This document shows, one piece after another, positions 51,311 through 51,638 of a stretch of 51,638 nucleotides of DNA (positions are counted from its first letter, which is position 1; the number at the start of each line of letters is the position of its first letter). Both the position numbers and the translations under genes were made by a program. Below the pieces are notes generated by a model. It was not told the origin of the DNA. It searched no databases and was given only the letters and a program-made list of their open reading frames with translations. The stretch is from Ignavibacteriales bacterium (lineage in GTDB: Bacteria; Bacteroidota; Ignavibacteria; T3Sed10-11). The stretch covers positions 1-51,638 of the forward strand of contig PWYR01000073.1 of assembly GCA_003567775.1 (NCBI GenBank), given 5' to 3'.

Positions 51311-51352
51311 ATTATAATTTTCAATGACTTAGAAAACAAGACTAATTTAGTC
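51311..51352 (-). promoter_or_regulatory. Predicted sufB promoter (TTGTTT-17-TATAAT) with an IscR/Rrf2-type operator GACTAAATTAGTC (51340-51352)
   Basis: Minus strand: GGACTAAATTAGTC-TTGTTT-TCTAAGTCATTGAAAAT-TATAAT. Perfect 6-1-6 palindrome matching the GACTRWWWYAGTC core recalled for type 1 IscR sites. Confidence 0.65.
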
Positions 51353-51365
51353 CTATTTGCACACA

Positions 51366-51390
51366 AAAAACAAGCGGCGTTAATTGCCGC
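51366..51390 (-). terminator. Terminator-like hairpin for the upstream minus-strand gene
   Basis: Minus strand GCGGC-AATTAAC-GCCGC followed by TTGTTTTTTG. Confidence 0.5.
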
Positions 51391-51510
51391 AACCTTAAAT
51401 AATAATACAAGTTATAAAAAATTTATGTCGAAATCAAATGTTAAAATTTCATCCGTATCTAATTAAAAAACGAATGATTTCAGAACAAGGTTCCATTTGA
51501 TTAGTATTGT

Positions 51511-51638
51511 CTACTCCGCTGATTCGTGAGAACGAAGTCGTGAAAATTCAAGATTCCAGGCATCCGGATTTCGCACTTTAAGTGTTAATTCGCGCTGCAT
51601 CCGGGCACACTGACAACGTACAAAAATATTTCGATCAT
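51511..51638 (-). CDS. C-terminal fragment of an unidentified protein (runs off the window edge)
   Basis: Open minus-strand frame to the window edge: DRNIFVRCQCARMQRELTLKVRNPDAWNLEFSRLRSHESAE*; followed by the terminator-like hairpin. Confidence 0.35.
   Translation of the reverse strand, partial: DRNIFVRCQCARMQRELTLKVRNPDAWNLEFSRLRSHESAE

Noticed and set aside
1-51638. CRISPR arrays, transposases, integrases, phage genes
   Set aside because: Looked for regularly spaced repeats and for such proteins in the ORF list; none seen.

Overview
Ordinary-looking chromosomal segment, mostly minus-strand, from a bacterium I would place tentatively in the Bacteroidota/Chlorobi (FCB) area; this placement is inference only. 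No phage, IS element or CRISPR array was seen. Main contents: a truncated recQ; a MoaD/ThiS-like + BNR beta-propeller gene pair; two MFS transporters; proline dehydrogenase; bshA (bacillithiol); an ECF sigma/anti-sigma pair; a UvrD/PcrA helicase; NfeD-slipin; a cold-shock protein; lolD plus two LolC/E permeases; prfB with a programmed +1 frameshift; aspS, trxA, dnaE, an aldehyde dehydrogenase, proS, serA; and a complete suf operon (sufBCDSU-sufT-IscA-like-radical SAM-Nfu). tRNAs for Ser(GGA), Leu(GAG) and Lys(TTT) are present. The points most worth checking are: (1) an apparent in-frame FetA/FetB-like (ABC ATPase/permease) deletion fusion lacking Walker B; (2) a perfect IscR-type operator abutting a sigma70-like promoter upstream of sufB; (3) a CCAEP-tailed radical SAM/B12 protein inside the suf operon; (4) a MoaD-like protein with GG three residues from its C-terminus, next to a BNR protein with a Lys/Arg-rich tail; (5) the prfB frameshift that the ORF track truncates; (6) a double-hairpin 3'UTR after lolD. 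No clearly novel multi-gene defence or mobile system was found.
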